A DNA stretch of 64,000 nt from Datnioides undecimradiatus (GCA_008933995.1 WARS01000043.1:6626977-6690976), one strand, 5' to 3'. Positions 1-12,131 are shown, counted from the stretch's first letter. The notes: generated by a model not told the origin, from the sequence alone. Made by a program: numbers and translations.

Positions 1-616
1 GTGCCAAACATCATCACCTAGACTTCTTACAAATGGTCTCTGTCATTAAACCATGCTGCCATAACATCATTATCATGATTTATGAACTAAAGTTCCCATT
101 AACTGTACAAGACACTCAGCTAGCTGTTTAATGAGAACACCAAGCTAAAACTAAAGTGTTCTAGCACAACAGACCTGCAGTGGATCCATCTTCATGAAGC
201 TGATAATGTTTCAACCATTAAAAGTCCCTAACTGTGTGAACCTGTTTAGGAGGCTGGACTCTGGTCATTTTGCTGGTGCTGTCTGACCAGTTAAAAAGGC
301 TGTCTTGGTTCATTACATTCACCACCAATGTCTCAGTACATAAAGCACAGTGCACAATAATATGTACCATCACAATGATGACAAACACTCTGTTCTGTGA
401 TACCCACCACTAGTGCAAACCGATAAAAGCCCCCACTAAAGGGCAAATATCTGATTTAGCCTGCCACTAAACACTGCCTGAAGCACCTGCAGCTGTTCTT
501 CTGGGCTACACCGGTCTGTGGTCTGTCAGGTCTCCTCTGTAGTGTGTTAGGACCAGTCTGCAGTGTGTGTCTGGTCCAGCTTGCCTGTGTACGGTATGTG
601 TTCAGGGCTCACTCAC
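1..616 (-). other. maml1: maml1 intron 1 (partial)
   Basis: Sequence downstream (in gene sense) of the splice donor at 612-616, which reads GTGAG after the exon end GCG. No further coding exon is visible to the window edge. The remaining maml1 exons must lie beyond position 1. Confidence 0.7.
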
Positions 617-949
617 CGCTATCAGGGTGCTGTTCCGGCTCTGCTCCGCCGCCGTGCCTCCGCTCTCCCCGTGCTCCGCGCTGCCTCCGCCGCTACCCGG
701 CGCTCTCTGGCCGGCCTGGTCGCCACTGGGCTGGGGCTGCCGGTGCTTGTTGGACCGCTTGGCTTTGGCCTGCAGGCAGCGCTGGTGCAGGGCGAAGGTC
801 TGCTGCCTCTCCAGCTCCAGTCGCTCCAGCGTCGCGTTCTCGTAGCGGCTCTCGCAGCTGTTGTGATGCTGCCGGAAGAGCTCGATCCTCCGGCGGAGCC
901 TCTCCATCACCGCGCTGTGTCGCGGTGTAACAAAATCCGCCATCATCAA
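617..949 (-). CDS. maml1: Mastermind-like 1, first coding exon
   Basis: Mastermind-like proteins are nuclear co-activators that clamp onto the Notch intracellular domain bound to CSL/RBPJ and recruit p300. This exon gives about 111 residues. Residues 8-70 carry the family's N-terminal Notch/CSL-binding helix, with the recognisable pieces PRHSAVMERLRRRIEL, LERLELERQQTFALHQRC and QAKAKR, followed by a basic KHRQ stretch and a Gly/Ser/Ala-rich linker. Translation probably starts at one of three consecutive ATGs (949 downwards); the family norm is a short leader before the PRHSAV motif. The exon ends at GCG followed by the donor GTGAGTGAG. The order canx then maml1 on one strand matches human 5q35, which supports MAML1 over MAML2/3. 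The other exons are outside the window. Confidence 0.9.
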
Positions 950-2330
950 TAAAGACTTGTAGTAAACTCCCGGCTCAGGTTTCGTCCATAAAATGCTGAA
1001 TCTGGCTCTTTTTCACTCTGGGCGTCTATACACCCCCCCTCGCCCTTTACAAAGACTCCTGTGCTGGCTCCATGGAGGCGACCTTTGTCTTGCTAATGGC
1101 CTTCAGTCACAGCGGCAATCACTGCCGAAGAGGAAAATTAAGGTTTTTGGGTGCAAAACCATTCAGCCTCCTGAATCCCTTCATTTAAACCCAACTTACT
1201 ATGATCATCATTAAATATACAGCAGCTCGTTTAAGTTGCTGTGTGAAGCAGAGCTCCTGGAGTCTCACTAGAGCCGCCTGAATTTAACCCCAAATCAAAC
1301 ACACAAACCTCGGATTTACCCCCGTTACATGAAAACAAACCACCCCCGCAACATTTTAAGCACAGACCCTTTAAATAAATGAAATTCCATATTCCTTTCA
1401 ATCAATGAAGCGGTGTGCCGTCTGGCTATCCAACTCCTTCCCGTGGAGCTAAGTTAAGTTAGCACATTCCTCCACTCAAAATCAAAGTTGAAGCGTCGAA
1501 AATCCCTCACAAACTCACCCGGGCTGCCTTTAAAAACAGATTTTTGGAGCTAGCTGGATTTAGCGTTAAACTACAGCCTCATTTATTTGTTACGGATCAT
1601 GTTAAAAGTGTCTGTGAGCATCCTTACGGGTCTGCAACTTGCCTGAAACTTTATTTTGCTCAAGTCTTGGCAGTTAGCTTTATTAGCGGTGTACGAGCTA
1701 GCTGGCTAACTTGGCTTCTTCACAAACTTAGCAGTATTTACGAAGCTAATAGACACGTTTTGTTTTTCCACCCAGCACTACGGTTTCACACACTAGGAAA
1801 TGCACAACAAAACTCGCCAGATGATTTAAGCTTAGTTAGGTTTTAAGTTCACTTACTGTGAAAGTGTTGCTGTCCGCTCTTCCTAGAGCATCTGTCTAGC
1901 AAACAGCTGATCCTCCGCCTCCTTGTAGCTGTTAGCCGCTAGCTGCTAACGCTGTGTTTTGGGTAGACGGGCTAACGATAGCTCGACTAGCCTGCTGGCA
2001 ACCTAGCTAGGTGGCTAGCCTGAAACGTTTAAATAAAGCATCGTACTTTAAATTTATTACTCCCGTGGTGCCGGCGCGGACAATCCCCCTCTTGGCCGAA
2101 CCCGAGTCGGGATGTGTAAGGTTTGAAAGCAGAGAGCGGATTCGTCAGTAAGAACAAGCTATCTCGGTCTCTCTGTGCTGTTTCTATTGTTTTCCAGCGG
2201 ACAGGCAGGTCTACACCGCCATCTTGGAAACTTTCTCTTTTTTCCACCAGCGACAGGAGGAATGTGCCTGCTCCCGCCTCACTGATGATCGACAGCAGAG
2301 ACAGCCAATAAGCAGCGGGTATGTCAGGAC
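950..2330 (-). promoter_or_regulatory. maml1: maml1 upstream / probable promoter and 5' UTR region
   Basis: No coding sequence is seen. The stretch is locally GC-rich near 2050-2290 and holds a YY1-type motif at 2216-2227 (CAAGATGGCGG in the gene sense), a motif often found at or just downstream of vertebrate start sites. From 1690 to 2010 the sequence is crowded with GCTAGC/GCTAA words. The transcription start is not determined. Confidence 0.4.
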
Positions 2331-3809
2331 AACTTTAACCGCCATGTCCTGACGGTAAACATGAGGAATTTGTGTGAAGCATGATTCAATGAGCATAAAA
2401 TTAAACTAGTTTTCGTTGGAGGTCATCAAATATTCAATTCGTGCTGTCAGTCATAATTTCAGATGGGGGGGATACTGAGTTCAAGTTTTCAAAACAGTTC
2501 CGCCCACTTCTGGGTTGGATTGCGATCCAGTATCCTGAGTTCTGCATTTGTTTTCCATTTAATTACGTCAGTTTTCTCTTTCTGAGAAGTTTTGACATGA
2601 TACCGAGACTTAATATGTACATAATGAAATATAGAGAAAGCTGCAAGCTCATCAACATTAATAAATGGAAAGAAAATCAGAAATATGACCATGAAAATCA
2701 CCATAAATCACAGAGAACAGAAATAACTGAAAAGTATTTCAAATGTTTGACTTATTAATTCAAACATAGATGTTATTTCTATTTTTAATTTGTTTTTTTT
2801 CTGACAGACTTCAGAATCCAGAGCCACGAGCAGCTGTAGAGCGTAAAACCACCAAGAGGATTGAAGTGGTGAGGCGTCGTGGTTGAAGACTGTTAGCATC
2901 CACAGACTACATATCCCATGAGCCTCAGTCAACAATAAGAAATGACTTGTTTCAACAGTTACAGTGGTCTGCTGGTTATCACTGAACATTTACTGGAGTA
3001 ACATGTTTACAGTCAGAAAAAACATTAAAAATTCAATTTTAGACTTTGGGTCATAAACAGATATTTAAACAGCATGTTTTAAACATGTCCAGTGAGTTTT
3101 GAGACTAACATACATAAAACAAATCTCATTACTTTTAAAACCTGAACCCTCCACCTGTGGTGACTTATTTTCTGCCTTTAGTTTCCAGGAAACCACCTCG
3201 AAAGGTCTGATTTTGGAAACTGAAGTGACTCGGTTTTTTGTTTTTGTTTCTTTTTCATGGAAATATGATTCAACCACGTGCCACAAACACATCTGTCAGT
3301 TTGAATATGACATAGTTATATGACAAGATGTCACAGCTCTCACTGCGCTCCACCCAACGGCAGTGAATTAAGAAAGAGTTCACGCTTTTTAATGCTTAAC
3401 ACCACATTTCAGAGAGAAATATTGCACTTTATACTCCAGTATATTTATCTGCTTTACCCTGTTTCATAGATTCATGTCTTTATTTAATATTAATACACAG
3501 TGCTGAAGTTTAATCTATTAAATGCACATAAAGTCATGACATCAAACTCCATCCTGGAGTCTTAAAGTACTCTGATACTAAAAAGTCACTCTGCTGTTAA
3601 GACTTCTGTAAATACTGAGTGCAGGACTTGTTTTGCCACTTCTGCTGAAATAAAAGCTCTTGAGGACTTTTCACATAACTGTTTTTACATTTGAATGTAA
3701 ATTTAACCTGCGGCAAATCGCTCGGACTCAAACCTGCAGTCAGCTGAGAAACGAATCAAACACACGTTAAAAACACGCGTCAGCTCTCATTCAGTTTCCA
3801 TTTGGTCTT
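2331..3809. other. Intergenic, maml1 upstream to canx 3' end
   Basis: AT-rich, with no gene recognised. A sequence resembling the ZNF143-type ACTACATATCCCATGAG element occurs near 2908-2926. Confidence 0.5.
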
Positions 3810-3815
3810 TTTATT
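3810..3815 (-). terminator. canx: Candidate canx polyadenylation signal
   Basis: AATAAA on the minus strand, about 3.4 kb beyond the calnexin stop. Another AATAAA lies near 4656-4662, so the true 3' end is uncertain. Calnexin mRNAs are known to have long 3' UTRs. Confidence 0.35.
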
Positions 3816-3842
3816 CATCTAAGCAAATGTTGACTGCTTGTC

Positions 3843-3886
3843 CGCACGCACGCACGCACACGCACACACGCACACACACACACACA
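3843..3886. repeat. (CGCA)n/(CA)n microsatellite
   Basis: Alternating purine-pyrimidine run directly upstream (plus sense) of the canx 3' region. Confidence 0.95.
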
Positions 3887-5162
3887 GGATCCATCATCAC
3901 AGTATTTCTATTCAAAGCTGGACCTTCCTGCGGCGTTGCAGCAGGTCCATCTTCTCTCTACATAGTGTGGACATCAGACACAGACTGGGCCAACAGCTCA
4001 AACACAATGTCGACAAAATAAAAAGTACAGAGTTACAGAGTCGTGTAAAGTTTCACCAGCAGATACAGTGTTCAGTCTACAGTCTGTTAGCTAGGCAGCG
4101 TCAGCCGGACACGAGCAGAGACAAAAACAGACTTAAAAAAAGAAAATGACTGAAACGGTTAATCTCAATGAGGAGACGCTGCTGCCGCCGCCGCCGCCGG
4201 AGGCAATTTATCCTAAAGCATCTTGTCCTGACGCTTTAACTTTAGAGCAACAACACGGGAGGAAAACAGAGACTAAACGCAGCAGAGCTCACAGCCAAAA
4301 CCTAAACTAGCTCGTTGTTACCAAAGGGGAGAAAATAAAGGTTAAAGGTCACCTGACATGGAAGCAGAGACCTCCAGTTCACCTCGAGGCCCAAAACCTG
4401 AACTCACCGATGGCCACGGAGAAACACATCAGACCCCCCCTGACCCACACCAACACCCCCGCCCACTGTTTACTGGTCACCTGCCAGCTTGTTCATGATT
4501 AGTGCCTTATTAAAGCGACACACCTTCAGACGAAGTTCAACCATCTGGAAACTGAAGTTGAACAAACACAGACAGACAACAGTCACCTCAGTGATACGAC
4601 ACTCCACTAATGCAGGGATTCTTCTTCTCCACACGTTTCAGGTTCACAAAAAAACTGTTTTATTTCAGATTTTTATAGGCGAACTCTCCAAACTGTACAC
4701 TGACACCACAGAGAGGGAGCACACCCGCTCGCTCACACTGGAGGTAAAATCAAGAAGCGGCAGCCTGTTTGCTGCACCGAGTCCCTTCTGCGCAACAATC
4801 CTCAGATGATTTCATAATCAATAAAAAACAACTAAGAAAGGTCTGAACTGAAGTTGGCATCTTAACAGGAAATATTCAAAGAAATTTTTTTTTTCCCCTC
4901 CTGATCATAAAAAGTTTTTCCACAAGTGAACATTGGGAATTTTGTCCTGATGGTGGAGGAGAAGGTCAGGGGTCACCAACACGTCTTCCTGGTCTGAATG
5001 GATCAGGAGTGAACATCAGGTTGAGTCTGGCTGCTGATGGTAACAACGTGGTCGACGCAAGCATGCTCCCTCGTCCTCTCCTGGCTGTAGCATCTGAAGT
5101 ATCTAACCTGTGAGTTTCTGTGTCATCCTGACTAAAAGTCCACTTACAGGCCTTTTCTGGAG

Positions 5163-5299
5163 CTTTCAACTGCATCTCACAATCTTCAACTGAGGATGAG
5201 GGTTGCTCAGTTATTATCACATGACCCAGAGGAAGAAGCATCTGTCGTTGGATCTTCGCACATCGTTCCTCAACGAAAACCCTGAGATGCAGTTGAAAG
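5163..5299. repeat. 17-bp perfect inverted repeat, 103-nt spacer
   Basis: The arm CTTTCAACTGCATCTCA at 5163-5179 is the exact reverse complement of 5283-5299. It could form a stem in the canx 3' UTR transcript. Confidence 0.8.
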
Positions 5300-7195
5300 T
5301 CTGCAGGAAAGTTTGTAAGTGACCCCTTGAGTCAGTTTGCCCAAAGGTTGAGCTTTCACACTCAAGTGCCATCTCTTTGAAACGTGGGGCTGAGCTGCAT
5401 GTGGACTTGTTTGGGAGGGTGTCTGTGACTGCTGGAGGTGTTGCGGTGCCACAGGTGGACAGGTGAGAGTAAGCGCCTGAGTTTTCCCTTAGTGCCTTTT
5501 TCTTTTCATATGGGGTTGATGACAGAGGGACTGGGTGTCTGTCCACCTGCGACACGATGACTTTCAGGTCCAAACAAACACGACAGCAGCCGAAATCCGA
5601 CAAAACTGATCCAAGAGAGACAGAAAGCAGCCGAACTGATGGCAGCAGTCTGGGTTTGTACCTGCCTGAGAGGCTAAACTCTGGGATCGAACACACTGGA
5701 ATGGACAGGAAGCACTGAGCGGCGATACGAGCTGCTGTCAGGTCTGTTTGGACTGAAACCTTACAGAAAACGGAGGGTGGAGCTGAACGAACGGAGGGAC
5801 TGTGAGAGTGAAATCCTTGTGTCTCCACAGTGTCCCATCAGTTCACAACACAGAGACAGCAGCTGCAGATACGAGACTGAGAAACGCTGAGCGTGCAAAG
5901 CCAGGACCGGTCTGACGAGATACGCCTCAGGTAACAAACACCTGTCGCTTCACCTGACGACGACAGTTCAGTGACCTCTGACCTTCCCACTGCTACCAGG
6001 ACAACACCACACTGACGAACACTGAGGAGACTCGTTCAGGGGAGAGAAAATGAGCGCCGTGTTTCCAATGGCGCTAGTGTGGAGCTAGCGTGGAGCTAAG
6101 GAGGCTGTAGAACAAACTAAATGAGAGGCAATGAGACATGACAGCTGAAGTCCTGTGGAGTGTTCCCTGTTTTCATATGTTTTAATATTAGCATGTCACC
6201 TGCTGGGACAATCATAGCCAGGTGTAGCTAGGTAGGACGTTAGCTAGCTAAATGTAAGATCTAAGAGGGCTAACAAGCCGAGTATTAGTAGGTGAATTAG
6301 CTTTTGGCAGGCTAATGAACTAGTTGTTGGTTAGTAAACTACATTATTTGAGTGTTTGTTAGCAGCCTGCTGTTACACTAACAAGCAAACTGTTTGTAGT
6401 TCATGTATATTGTTGTACAAGTCGCAGAGCTGCTACCATTAGCAGGCTAACCAATTAGCATTAGCTGTCCCCATTTTTAGGATAATAAATAACCCAGACT
6501 CCAAGAAAAGCAGCCGTTAGCATGCTGCTAATAAGCTAGCTGCTAGCCTGGCAAACATGACAGGGGTTGGAAAGTTAGAGCAGGCTAATTAGTAGCTCGT
6601 TAGGAGGCTAATTGGCATCACTCCTGAGTGGTGAGCTGTCTGGCAACTGTTTGCTAACTCTGGCTTCTGTTAGCGTAACCTGTGTTATGCTAACATGTGT
6701 TAGGCTAACAGCAGTGATGAAATCTTGCTGATAGCCAAACATGCACCTGTCGAGAGACTAATTAGCAAGTTGCTGGGAGCTAATTAGCAGGCTACTGGGC
6801 CAGGGACTTGCTAGCTCAGGGTGGCGCTGGGCGGTGAGCAGGGGGCGGGGTGTTGGACGGGACGGGACTTGTTGATCCCGTGGGTTTGAGTCAGCTCAGG
6901 TGTTGTTAAGGAATGATGCAGGAAGGTTTAGTTAATCTCTTTCAAAACAACAAAAATCCATTTTAATCACGCTAACTCAGTCCTGTTCATACTGGAATCA
7001 TCATCATCATGCGTCCATATTGGAGGTCTTGATTAGCTTCCTGTCAGCTTCACTGCTTCAAATGTGTTCCATTAAGGCGACGTCGCCTTGGAGCAGAGGA
7101 GTAGAAGAAGAGGAGCAAGAGAGGAGGGGGCGGGGGATGTTAGAGGGTGAGGAGAGGGGGGAGGCGTTGAGGTCAGGGCTGTGGATTCAGAGCTA

Positions 7196-7724
7196 TCAGT
7201 CCCTTCTGACCTTCCTGTTCCTGGGAGATCTCCGCAGAATGTCGTCCTCAGACTTCTACACAGGAAATGAGAGAAACACAGGTCGGTTTAAAAGCAGGAT
7301 GATGCTTTCACAGAGAGCAGCACCTGAACGCATCATCACACCGAGGTCACATTGCAGACACTGAAACACACTCCTCACCTCGTCGGCTGTGGCCTCCTTC
7401 TCTTCCTCCTTCTCTGCTTCCTCTTCCTCTTTGTCTGCAGGACTTTCCTCTCCGTCGCTCTTCTCTGCAGCTGAGAGAGAAAACTGATTTCAGACCAGCA
7501 CCGGCAGACAACAGGAAACCACAGAGGAAGAAACAGTTCAGATTATTTTAAATTTAGACATGGTAACAACCTGGACTGCTCTTCTGTGCCTCCTCTGCCT
7601 TCTCCTCTTTCTCCTCTTCCGCCTCCTCCTCCTCCTCCTCCTCCTCCTCCTCCTCCTCCTTCACGTCGGGCTGAGGTTCATCGGTCTTCTTGTACTGCGC
7701 AGCTGGCGTCGCTGGACTCTTCTT
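7196..7724 (-). CDS. canx: canx exons: acidic cytosolic tail
   Basis: Three exons (7571-7724, 7379-7470, 7196-7255). The first contains an uninterrupted run of 12 GAG (Glu) codons at about 7623-7658, in effect a coding microsatellite, followed by mixed Glu/Lys/Ala. The last exon has [14 protein letters not shown], with the SPR serine-proline phosphorylation context and the basic ER-retrieval end conserved in the family. Confidence 0.93.
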
Positions 7725-10201
7725 CTGCACAACAAACAGGAAAACTGTTCAGATCCACTCCACCAATCAAACTTAAACACTTTTAAACTTCACAAAGTCA
7801 AAGAGAAGAGCGGGCTGACGTGTCTGTGGACGTTTCTCCACTGGCTGTTTGTAAAATGTGAAGCTTTAAATGTTTTGACATAGAAAAATAACTAAAATTC
7901 AATCAAATCTAGCTGCAGCATCTGATGACGGCTCGCAACTGAACACCAGGGCAGACCAACGCAGGTTCCTGTCTCAAACTACAGCAGCACAGGAATAGAA
8001 CCAGCACCAACACACACACACAGATGAAGCTGCTCTAACAACAAAAACAACAACAACAACAACAACAATCACAACAGCAACAGCGTCACCAGCCCTGAGG
8101 AGCCGCTGCCGGGGCGACTCGGACGTCCGGCTTCCTTAAACTCTTCCTGTAACGTGGTGAGACTCAACTGACCCTGAGCTGATCCTGATGACCTCTGTGG
8201 ACAGTCACACACACACACACACACACACCCCCCTCTAGGACATCAGTGCTGATAACAGGCTGCATCTCTCAATCACTGCATCTCTCGAGTACGATCTACC
8301 TATCCGTCTAACTCTGTGTGTGTGTGTGTGTATTTGTGTGTGTGTGAGTGTGTGTGTGTTACCTTGCCGGTGCAGCAGAAGACGATGATGAGGACGAGTG
8401 GCAGAGCCACAGTGAGGACATAGACGACCCAGAGCCACGGGCGCTCCTCTGCAGCGTTCAACATCTGAGTTGCCAGACCGGGCTACAACAACAACAACAC
8501 AGACAACACCACAAACAGGTCCATTAAAAACAAAACAGACAACTGCAGGGGTTATTTATTCAGTACACAACAATGCAAACTGCCTCCTCAGCTGATCGTC
8601 ACGTTTCTATTCAGACAGAAACTAAAAGACACACATGACCATGAGAGAATGAATGAATTTCACTGTCGTCTCCAGGATTCAAATGTTCCTTTAATGCTAA
8701 TTATCAATATTGTGTTTTATTTCGTTTCCTATTTAAAACATGTATGCATGCGTTTCCTGTGTGTGCACTGTGGGCAGGCGACAGCTGCTTTGTTTTGTCT
8801 GTGTTCTATAAACGTCTGCACGCCGTCTGAGATCTGCAGCTTCCTCAGTGACCTCCTGTCTTACTGAAGGGTATGAAGTTTAAATGCGTCCTGCACCAAC
8901 CTCAGCGGCGCCCTCGGCGGCCTTCTTCAGCCCCCAGCCGTCGTTGGCCCAGCGGTCAGCCATGTTGCGGTCGTTGGTGATCAGGAAGTTGTCAAAGAAG
9001 ATGTCGGAGGTCATGGACCAGAGCTCAAGGCCCAGAGCGCTAAACGGAGTCATCTTGAACGGGTGCAGGTCCTCGAAGAACGCCGGGTTGGGGATCTTCC
9101 TTGGCTTCCAGATGCCCTTAGAACAGAAACACGCTCCGGTCAGGATCCGAGAACCAACCGATTGACTCTGATCAGATGAGCCGCAGCTGACCGTGCACAG
9201 GGGGGAGGGGCTACCTGGTAGTTGGGGTTGTCGATCATCGGGGGCTTCCACTTGCCCTTGTAGTTGGGGTTGTCAATCATTGGTCGTTTCCAGGTGCCGC
9301 AGCCAGGGGCAGACTCACAGGCCGGGTTGGGGATCTGAGGCGCCTCCCATTCTCCATCCATGTCCTCGTCCCTGACAGACAGGAAGTCCAGAGAGACAGT
9401 TAGACACAGGAGCTGAGTCAGGAGTTTAATTAATCAGCCAATCAGCAGCATCGAACATGTCTCGACTCACCAGTCTTCAGGTTTGACAGCGTCGGGGTCT
9501 CCGATGTACTCGGGCTCGTCGTCCAACCAGCCGTCAGGTTTCACCGCGTCTTCATCTGGAATCTGAGCGGGAGCGTCCTCGTCCCTGCACACGGACACAC
9601 ACGTGTTAGTGACGGTGAGAAGAGACGGCAGATCATCTTGATGATGTGTCGTGCTCAGCTGCTGTTAAATCAAAGCTCAGAGATACAGGACTTTGTGCCC
9701 TGGTTGCCATGGAAACCAAGATGCAGGTACTGACCAGTCCTCGGGCTTGGAGGCGTCGGGGTCCTGGATCTTGGGCCTCTCATCCCAGTCCTCCGGCTTC
9801 TGGTCGTCGGGGTCCTCAATCTCAGCGGGGGGGTTTACAGGGGGGGTCATGTCCGTCAGCAGGCTGCCACTGTTCACAACCGTCTGATCCACCAGCACCT
9901 CAAAGGTGTTGTCAGGGTTCACCACTGGAGGGCGCCAGAGACGAGTTACACACCTGCACTGTTCATGTGTCAGTGTATGGAAATCTGTGTGTCGTACCCA
10001 GTGTGTAAAGGTGTGGCTTCTTGTCGGTGTAGTACGTCCTCAGGTCGGAGTCCGGCTTCTTGGCGTGTTTCTCTTCGTGCTCTCCGGTCTTTGGGTTCTT
10101 GTGTCTGAAGATGAAGTGAAGCTTGTAATCTTCTCCACACTTGTCGGGTCCAAACATGATGGTGTATGGAGTTTTATCCACAAACTGGTCCTGAGGATGG
10201 A

Positions 10202-10245
<44 letters not shown>

Positions 10246-11218
10246 AAAATACTGCTACAAGCTCAAGGCATTAGTGTTTATGCTACTGAAGGTGAGAGCA
10301 CTGATCAGGCAGCAGATCAGTGGAAAGAGTCAAACTGACCAGGTCGAGATCAGGAGTCTGAGTCAGCAGCTTGACGTAGGCGCCGCCGCAGTCGATCCCA
10401 GACTGGAAGTTCACCTCGTACCTGGACACACACACAGAGGTGAGAGCAGTGATGTGGCGGCCTGGCAGGTGAATATAGTCAGTCAGACAAACACTGGAGG
10501 AGGTCGTGCTCTTACTGGACGATGAGGGGCTTGTTGTCGAAGGTGAAAGGTCGCAGCAGCTGGGCAGAGATGGCGTGATGTTTGGCTCGAGACTTCAGAA
10601 CCAGACCTTTATCTCCAGGCAGCTTACTGTCCTTCATCTCCTCCACCTCCCATTTACCTATTCACAGGAACACCACCACCATCATCATCTGCATCCAACC
10701 TGTACAGCCTGCATGTCTGCAGTGACTGTACAGAAGCTTCATCCACCCTCTTCTTCACATGGCTTTGATCTACATGTTGAAGATCTATGTGTCTGCAGAC
10801 AGCATCTATATGTTGTATTTCCAAAAAGTCCATCAAACATTCACAGCTTTTTAAAACAGGCTGTTTTATAATGTAGCAACATAACAACAACAACAACAAC
10901 CACCACCCCACATACCGTCATACTTTGCGATCTCTTCGTCAGCGTCCTCCTTCTTGGCGCTGGACACCACCCAGCTGAAACCAACAGACAGGTAGTTCAG
11001 TTACTGACACACCCGATCAAAGTCAGGCCTGCTACCAATAAACAAACAAACAAGTTTAAACCCATTAATTATTCAAAATCTTAGCAGTTAATCTGAAGCC
11101 TATAGAAAACTACAACTGGTTGGTTCACTGCACCTGACTGGGGCAAAGTGCATGATGGGATATGAAGCTGCAGTCATTTGCACCAGTCTGATGTAGAGGC
11201 TGGTGATGCCTCAGGACT

Positions 11219-11262
<44 letters not shown>

Positions 11263-12131
11263 ATGTGTGCTCACCCGTCAAGAGTCCCCCGGTCGAATGA
11301 CTCGGCGATGAAATGTTCCCCCATTGGCTCTGGAGCCTTGTATGTCACCTGGACACAAACAGGTAGAAGTTTACAGTTTTGTTGTTTGTTGTCATGTTGC
11401 AGTCAGTTTCCTGTGTGAATGCAGGTCAGCCGGTCAGGGTGCCGTCGACTGTTATCAAACCGTTAATGAGTAACAAACATCTCAAACGTTCAGTCAGAGC
11501 AGATCCGTGGTTTTTAGTTTAAACAGAAACAAACGACATTTGAGTGAAGTCAGTTTGACTTAAATCAAAACTCTTCATGTTGTTGCATTGAACCAACTCT
11601 AAGATGCTAATTTTGCAAACTAACAACAGAAAAACGAATAAATTATAAATATTAGATACAGACATTAAACTTAAACAGTAGATTTGATCATTAATATCAT
11701 CATCATGTGTTTCTGGGCTCTATTTGATCAGTCATAGACACTTCTGTTCATTCTTGACTTTAAAAGCAACACAAGGTCCTTTAATAGAGTTCTGGAGCTT
11801 TTCACTGTGACTTTTCATCTTCAACAACTTCATCAAACACAGCATCGGCATCTTACAGGTACACACACACGGTCCAATCAACTGTTTGCAGTCTTACCTT
11901 CGGTGTGGGAGGCGTTTTGGGAGCGGGTGGAGCTTCATCCTGCGCGTCTCCCTCGAGATCCTCCAGCTCCTCCTCATCACCTCCAGCCAAACCCAGATCC
12001 AGCTCGTCCTCCACATCCATGTCGTCACCCAGACCGTCCTCAACCAGGTCCTCAGCCCGACAGACAGGGGCTAAACTGAGGCAGAGGAGGCCCGCTGCCA
12101 GAAGAACGAACAACCCGACCCTCTGATCCAT
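7196..12131 (-). CDS. canx: Calnexin, complete coding region (14 coding exons)
   Basis: Calnexin is an ER type I membrane lectin chaperone. It holds monoglucosylated glycoproteins for folding and recruits ERp57 through its P-domain arm. Coding exons (gene order): 11898-12131, 11275-11348, 10916-10974, 10516-10657, 10340-10421, 9998-10190, 9735-9924, 9471-9584, 9215-9371, 8901-9116, 8363-8482, 7571-7724, 7379-7470 and 7196-7255. All joins keep frame with GT-AG boundaries, giving about 628 residues against 592 in human. In order it has a signal peptide, an acidic luminal leader, a lectin domain, four type 1 and four type 2 P-domain repeats, a lectin C-part, one membrane span, an acidic tail, and a C-terminal RKVRRD in place of the mammalian RKPRRE retrieval signal. 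The start ATG is 12129-12131, three bases inside its exon. No frame breaks are present. Confidence 0.97.
8206..8228. repeat. (CA)n in canx intron
   Basis: Short CA run between the tail and transmembrane exons. A second, (GT)n-type run lies at about 8310-8359 and directly abuts the donor of the transmembrane exon at 8363. Confidence 0.9.
8363..8482 (-). CDS. canx: canx exon: transmembrane segment
   Basis: Forty codons. After ERPW the sequence [19 protein letters not shown] forms a single membrane span, followed by CCTGK. The CC pair matches the juxtamembrane cysteines known to be palmitoylated in calnexin. Confidence 0.95.
9215..9924 (-). CDS. canx: canx exons: P-domain arm
   Basis: Three exons carry the proline-rich hairpin arm that contacts ERp57. 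Type 1 repeats are visible as [33 protein letters not shown] and DAVKPEDW. Type 2 repeats are [37 protein letters not shown] and, in the next exon (8901-9116), [11 protein letters not shown]. Three of the four internal splice joins fall within or beside a Trp codon, so each exon begins at the same point of a repeat, as expected from exon-wise repeat growth. Confidence 0.95.
9998..11348 (-). CDS. canx: canx exons: lectin domain, first part
   Basis: Five exons encode the concanavalin-like globular domain. Diagnostic pieces are [37 protein letters not shown], the C-containing [13 protein letters not shown], and [24 protein letters not shown], the last holding the sugar-binding and disulphide region (the CGGAY and DKCG cysteines). 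The donor of the exon ending at 10340 is GTCAG, a weaker GT site. Confidence 0.95.
10204..10243. repeat. (CA)n in canx intron
   Basis: About 20 CA units, ending within 15 bases of the acceptor of the 9998-10190 exon. Confidence 0.95.
11224..11260. repeat. (GT)n in canx intron
   Basis: About 18 GT units, close to the donor at 11270-11274. Confidence 0.95.
11898..12131 (-). CDS. canx: canx exon: signal peptide and acidic leader
   Basis: This exon encodes residues 1-78. Residues 7-25 are the hydrophobic signal core ([19 protein letters not shown]), with probable cleavage near CRA/ED. Residues 27-66 are dominated by Asp and Glu, a low-affinity calcium-binding type of leader, followed by a Pro-rich [12 protein letters not shown] linker into the lectin domain. 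The acceptor is at 12135-12137, so the ATG lies almost at the exon edge. Confidence 0.93.

Larger units (their letters stand above)
3816..7195 (-). other. canx: Presumed canx 3' UTR and downstream sequence
   Basis: No coding exon is recognised. Contents: a (CGCA)n/(CA)n run at 3843-3886, a (GCC)n patch at 4184-4200, a 17-bp inverted repeat at 5163-5299, and a 6180-6830 stretch densely packed with TTAGC/GCTAA words. A sense-strand open frame at 5217-5828 has no recognisable protein features. The 3' UTR limit depends on which AATAAA is used. Confidence 0.4.

Noticed and set aside
5217-5828. 203-codon minus-strand frame downstream of canx
   Set aside because: In gene sense but without splice signals, domains or low-complexity clues of a real protein. 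Best seen as chance within the 3' region.
7560-7883. Plus-strand Leu/Pro-rich frames
   Set aside because: Antisense of the poly-Glu calnexin tail exon (GAG repeated reads CTC in reverse).
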